From contig NZ_JAKRFN010000016.1 in assembly GCF_022348085.1 (NCBI RefSeq), forward strand, positions 62,001-126,000: a stretch of DNA of 64,000 bases, read 5' to 3'. This DNA comes from Mycobacterium sp. PSTR-4-N. GTDB lineage: Bacteria > Actinomycetota > Actinomycetes > Mycobacteriales > Mycobacteriaceae. The notes beneath the pieces are model-generated. The model saw nothing but the letters and a program-made list of their open reading frames with translations. It was not told the DNA's origin and did no database searches. This document shows positions 61,773 to 64,000 of the stretch, piece after piece. Both the position numbers and the translations under genes were made by a program. Each line of letters begins with the position of its first letter. Position 1 is the first letter of the stretch.

Positions 61773-62101
61773 GTTACCAGGTCGTCGCCCCGCTGGTCAT
61801 CGCGAAGGACCACGAGGGCCGCCCGTATCACGTCTACGAGGGCGGCGTCATCCAGTGGCTCTCCGACGAGCAGGCGGCGCACTTCCTCGGCACCGGCCTG
61901 GTCGTCAAGTTCGGCGACTCGGCTGCCGACGAGGGCGACGACGACGGCTCCGACAAGCCGCCGGCGTCGGCCAAGAAGGAAGTTCTCGTGGCCTGGCTGG
62001 TCGAGAACGCGGCCAAGGAAGACGGCTCGGACTACACGGCCGAAGAGCTGGACGCGCTGACCAAGGCGGAGCTGTCTGAGCTCATCGACTCGGTGGAGTG
62101 A
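61769..62101 (+). CDS. Head-proximal phage protein, unknown
   Basis: 110 residues from the ATG at 61769 (4-base overlap with the capsid gene). Small SH3-like front (YHVYEGGVIQWLSDEQAAHF), an acidic linker, and a C-terminal helix pair (EVLVAWLVENAAKEDGSDYT, AEELDALTKAELSELIDSVE) that may be a peptide-binding or SAP-like helix-extension-helix unit. Exact role unknown. Confidence 0.78.
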   Translation: MSYQVVAPLVIAKDHEGRPYHVYEGGVIQWLSDEQAAHFLGTGLVVKFGDSAADEGDDDGSDKPPASAKKEVLVAWLVENAAKEDGSDYTAEELDALTKAELSELIDSVE

Positions 62102-62397
62102 CGGTGGGTTTCTACGACGTCGTGAAGCCGTGCGTGGTGGGCAAGCTCCACTACGCGCGGCCCACGGCACAACCCATCGAGGTCGACGACGCGGTGGCCG
62201 AGCCGCTGGTCGAGGACGGCTCGTTGCAGCCGTATGAGCCGGGCGGCATCTCGGGCAAGACTGGCACCAAGCTCGACGGCGTCATTCGGCAGGTGGTTTC
62301 TGAGCTCCCCGCCGAGTTGGTCGCGCCGACGATCGACGCCAGCGAGGCGCCCGCCGAGTCGCCCAAGCCCCGCCGCGGCCGACGCACGGGAGCCTGA
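62098..62397 (+). CDS. Head-proximal phage protein, unknown
   Basis: 99 residues from GTG 62098; GTG 62104 is also possible. FYDVVKPCVVGKLHYARPTA, then a Pro/Arg-rich tail. Small beta domain next to connector genes. No family recognised. Confidence 0.72.
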   Translation: MTVGFYDVVKPCVVGKLHYARPTAQPIEVDDAVAEPLVEDGSLQPYEPGGISGKTGTKLDGVIRQVVSELPAELVAPTIDASEAPAESPKPRRGRRTGA

Positions 62398-62403
62398 CGC
62401 CGC

Positions 62404-62778
62404 GTGGCTGCTCCGTTCCTCGACATCACCGCGTTCAAGGTCGAGTACCCCGGCACCTTGGATGCGGGCGAGACCGCGACTGCCAGCCGCCTGCTCGAGG
62501 TGGTATCCGACGGCATCCGCGGGCTCAAGCCTGATGTCGACGAGCGAGCTGCCCAGCAGGTCGTGTTCGAGGTGGTCCGAGACTCTGTCATGTACGGGCA
62601 CCTCGGACCGCTCTCAAGCTTCCAGAACATCACCAGCCGCCGCCAAGAAGGCGGCACGTTCGACGAGGCGGCCAAGGCGGTCGACGACTACCTGACGAAG
62701 CGCCAGCGCAAGTTGCTCAAGCTCCCGTCAGGCGCATCCGTCGCTCCCCGTGGCCGTTTCAAGAAGTGCGACTACTGA
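62404..62778 (+). CDS. Head-tail connector (adaptor) protein
   Basis: 124 residues, GTG start. Helical (LDITAFKVEYPGTLDAGETA, ASRLLEVVSDGIRGLKPDVD, QQVVFEVVRDSVMYGHLG), as in HK97 gp6-like adaptors that attach to the portal ring. Position between capsid and stopper genes supports it. Confidence 0.8.
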   Translation: MAAPFLDITAFKVEYPGTLDAGETATASRLLEVVSDGIRGLKPDVDERAAQQVVFEVVRDSVMYGHLGPLSSFQNITSRRQEGGTFDEAAKAVDDYLTKRQRKLLKLPSGASVAPRGRFKKCDY

Positions 62779-63210
62779 GTGGGCGTCTACCCGATCGGCG
62801 ACCAGCGGGTCGGCGTCGAGCTCGTCGTGCCGGTGCTCGACGACGACGGTCAGCCAGTGTTCACCGACTACGGCGAGCCGATCACCGACAATGTGACGCT
62901 CTGGGTTGATCGCGCGTGCTTCGAGATCCAGACGCCGACCGAGCTGCAAGACCTCACGGTGACGACCTCGGAGATCGCCTGGGCGATGCTGCCGATCGCC
63001 GACGGCATGATCCCCGCGGTCGATGACGACGACACCGAGGCCCCGATCGCGTTCAGGAACGAGATCACCGGCCTTCCCACGATCAACGCCAATGCGTGGT
63101 TGCGGCACAACGGACTTCGCTACACAATGCGCGGCGACTCAGTGCTTGAGCAGGACATCCGTGGCCGTGAGGATCACGTGTTCGCGGTGTGCGAGAGGCA
63201 GCAGGGCTGA
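62779..63210 (+). CDS. Head-tail connector (stopper) protein
   Basis: 143 residues, GTG start directly after the adaptor gene. Beta-rich (VGVELVVPVLDDDGQPVFTD, NVTLWVDRACFEIQTPTELQ), like the small barrel stopper proteins that close the DNA channel. Assigned by order and fold look. Confidence 0.75.
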   Translation: MGVYPIGDQRVGVELVVPVLDDDGQPVFTDYGEPITDNVTLWVDRACFEIQTPTELQDLTVTTSEIAWAMLPIADGMIPAVDDDDTEAPIAFRNEITGLPTINANAWLRHNGLRYTMRGDSVLEQDIRGREDHVFAVCERQQG

Positions 63211-63515
63211 TGGCTGAGCTGACCGACCTGATCGAGCAGGCCGACATTGACGACGCTCTCGAGAACGACGACGAGGTGATCGCCTACAAGGTCGCGGTCG
63301 CGCGCCAGGGTGTCGAGTACGCCCGCGCGAAGGCCCCGGTCGACGAGGGCGATTACCGCGACGGCATCCGCGTTGGTCGCGAGGGCAACAGCGGGGTCAT
63401 GATCGAGTTCTCGGACTGGAAGTCACATTTCATCGAGTTCGGCACCGAGAATCAGGAGCCGAATCCCGTGCGCGCGCAGACCGAGGACTACCTGCGCGCG
63501 CGGGAGGATCAGTGA
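63210..63515 (+). CDS. HK97 gp10-like head-tail protein
   Basis: 101 residues from the ATG at 63210, which shares one base with the preceding stop. Family pattern: VARQGVEYARAKAPVDEGDY, RDGIRVGREGNSGVMIEFSD, HFIEFGTENQEPNPVRAQTE. This matches the gp10-like/minor tail completion family. Confidence 0.87.
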   Translation: MAELTDLIEQADIDDALENDDEVIAYKVAVARQGVEYARAKAPVDEGDYRDGIRVGREGNSGVMIEFSDWKSHFIEFGTENQEPNPVRAQTEDYLRAREDQ

Positions 63516-63943
63516 CCGCCCCGCTGCAGGCCGAGTACAAGGCGCTGCCTGCCGAGGTGTTCCTGCGCCTGTGGCTGCTGCCCATCACCGTGCCGGCGTC
63601 GATCGGCTCCAAGATGTGGGCCACTGGCCTGCCGAAGCCCTACCGCACGGTGCGCCGCATCTCGGGCCCGCGCACGGACTACTCCGACACCCCGCTCATG
63701 TGGGTGCACACGTTCGGCAAGGACTACACCGAGGCCGCAACCGAAGCCGACCGGACCGATGCGCGCCTACAGGTGCTCGTCGACTATCCCGGCTACTCGG
63801 TGACGATGCCCGACGGCCGAATCGCGACGTGCGAGTGGTGCGAGATCACCTCTGCAGCACACGAAGAGGATTACTCCGCTGAATCGGTCGTGACGCGTTT
63901 CGTGTCCGAGGCCCGGTTCGGCTTCTCATTCGTCCCGGCCTGA
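63512..63943 (+). CDS. Tail terminator protein
   Basis: 143 residues, GTG start with 4-base overlap. Placed after the gp10-like gene and expected before the major tail protein. Seen: YRTVRRISGPRTDYSDTPLM, WVHTFGKDYTEAATEADRTD, ending ARFGFSFVPA, typical of tail terminators. The remaining 57 bases of the window hold no start I can support. Confidence 0.8.
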   Translation: MTAPLQAEYKALPAEVFLRLWLLPITVPASIGSKMWATGLPKPYRTVRRISGPRTDYSDTPLMWVHTFGKDYTEAATEADRTDARLQVLVDYPGYSVTMPDGRIATCEWCEITSAAHEEDYSAESVVTRFVSEARFGFSFVPA

Positions 63944-64000
63944 GCCGGTGACGCGGCACCCACGCCGCACCTGAACAGCCCACCCCACCGCCGGAAGTCC

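Overview
This is GC-rich chromosomal DNA of a rapidly growing mycobacterium (Mycolicibacterium type). The left half follows the core gene order of M. tuberculosis Rv2373c to Rv2342 closely: dnaJ2, rsmE, phoH, ybeY, a CBS/CNNM protein, an Rv2365c-like gene, era, amiA2, recO, uppS, an Rv2360c-like gene, zur, smtB, glyS, a TPM-domain protein, dgt, dnaG, two small genes and tRNA-Asn. Names come from reading the proteins and remembered gene order; no database search was run.

Layout. 1-5753: RNA metabolism and ribosome block. 5790-9286: accessory genes between era and the amidase (TetR regulator, gamma-glutamyltransferase-like protein, YoaK-type membrane protein, secreted CAP protein). 9298-13132: amidase, recO, uppS and two small genes. 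13154-27315: a 14-kb exopolysaccharide-type locus placed where M. tuberculosis goes straight from Rv2360c to zur/smtB. It holds four GT4-like glycosyltransferases, a Wzx-like flippase, a Wzz-like protein, a Wzy/ligase with an extra Wzz-like domain, two secreted paralogues (one with a xylan-binding-type CBM) and a BcsB-like membrane-anchored protein. 27312-35512: zur-smtB, glyS, TPM protein, dgt, dnaG and two small genes. 35690-35762: tRNA-Asn(GTT).

35724-64000: the left part of a siphovirus-type prophage inserted at the tRNA-Asn 3' half. The right end and any integrase lie beyond the window. A leftward XRE repressor reads into the tRNA and stops inside its anticodon loop. Rightward come a MerR/BldC-like regulator with repeated operator motifs and a dense chain of about 45 small early genes, mostly joined by ATGA/GTGA overlaps. 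These include a DUF550-type nucleotide pyrophosphohydrolase, a YqaJ exonuclease between two HNH genes, an Ala-rich repeat protein, a DNA methyltransferase, a replication initiator and RuvC. An HNH gene and a candidate cos region follow, then terminase, portal, maturation protease/scaffold, decoration protein, major capsid, connectors and tail terminator.

The most interesting points are the exopolysaccharide locus with its Wzy-Wzz fusion, xylan-binding secreted protein and orphan BcsB; the repressor/attL arrangement that resembles integration-dependent immunity; three consecutive perfect hairpins inside one early phage gene; and a 42-unit GCANNC hexamer tract open in all frames.
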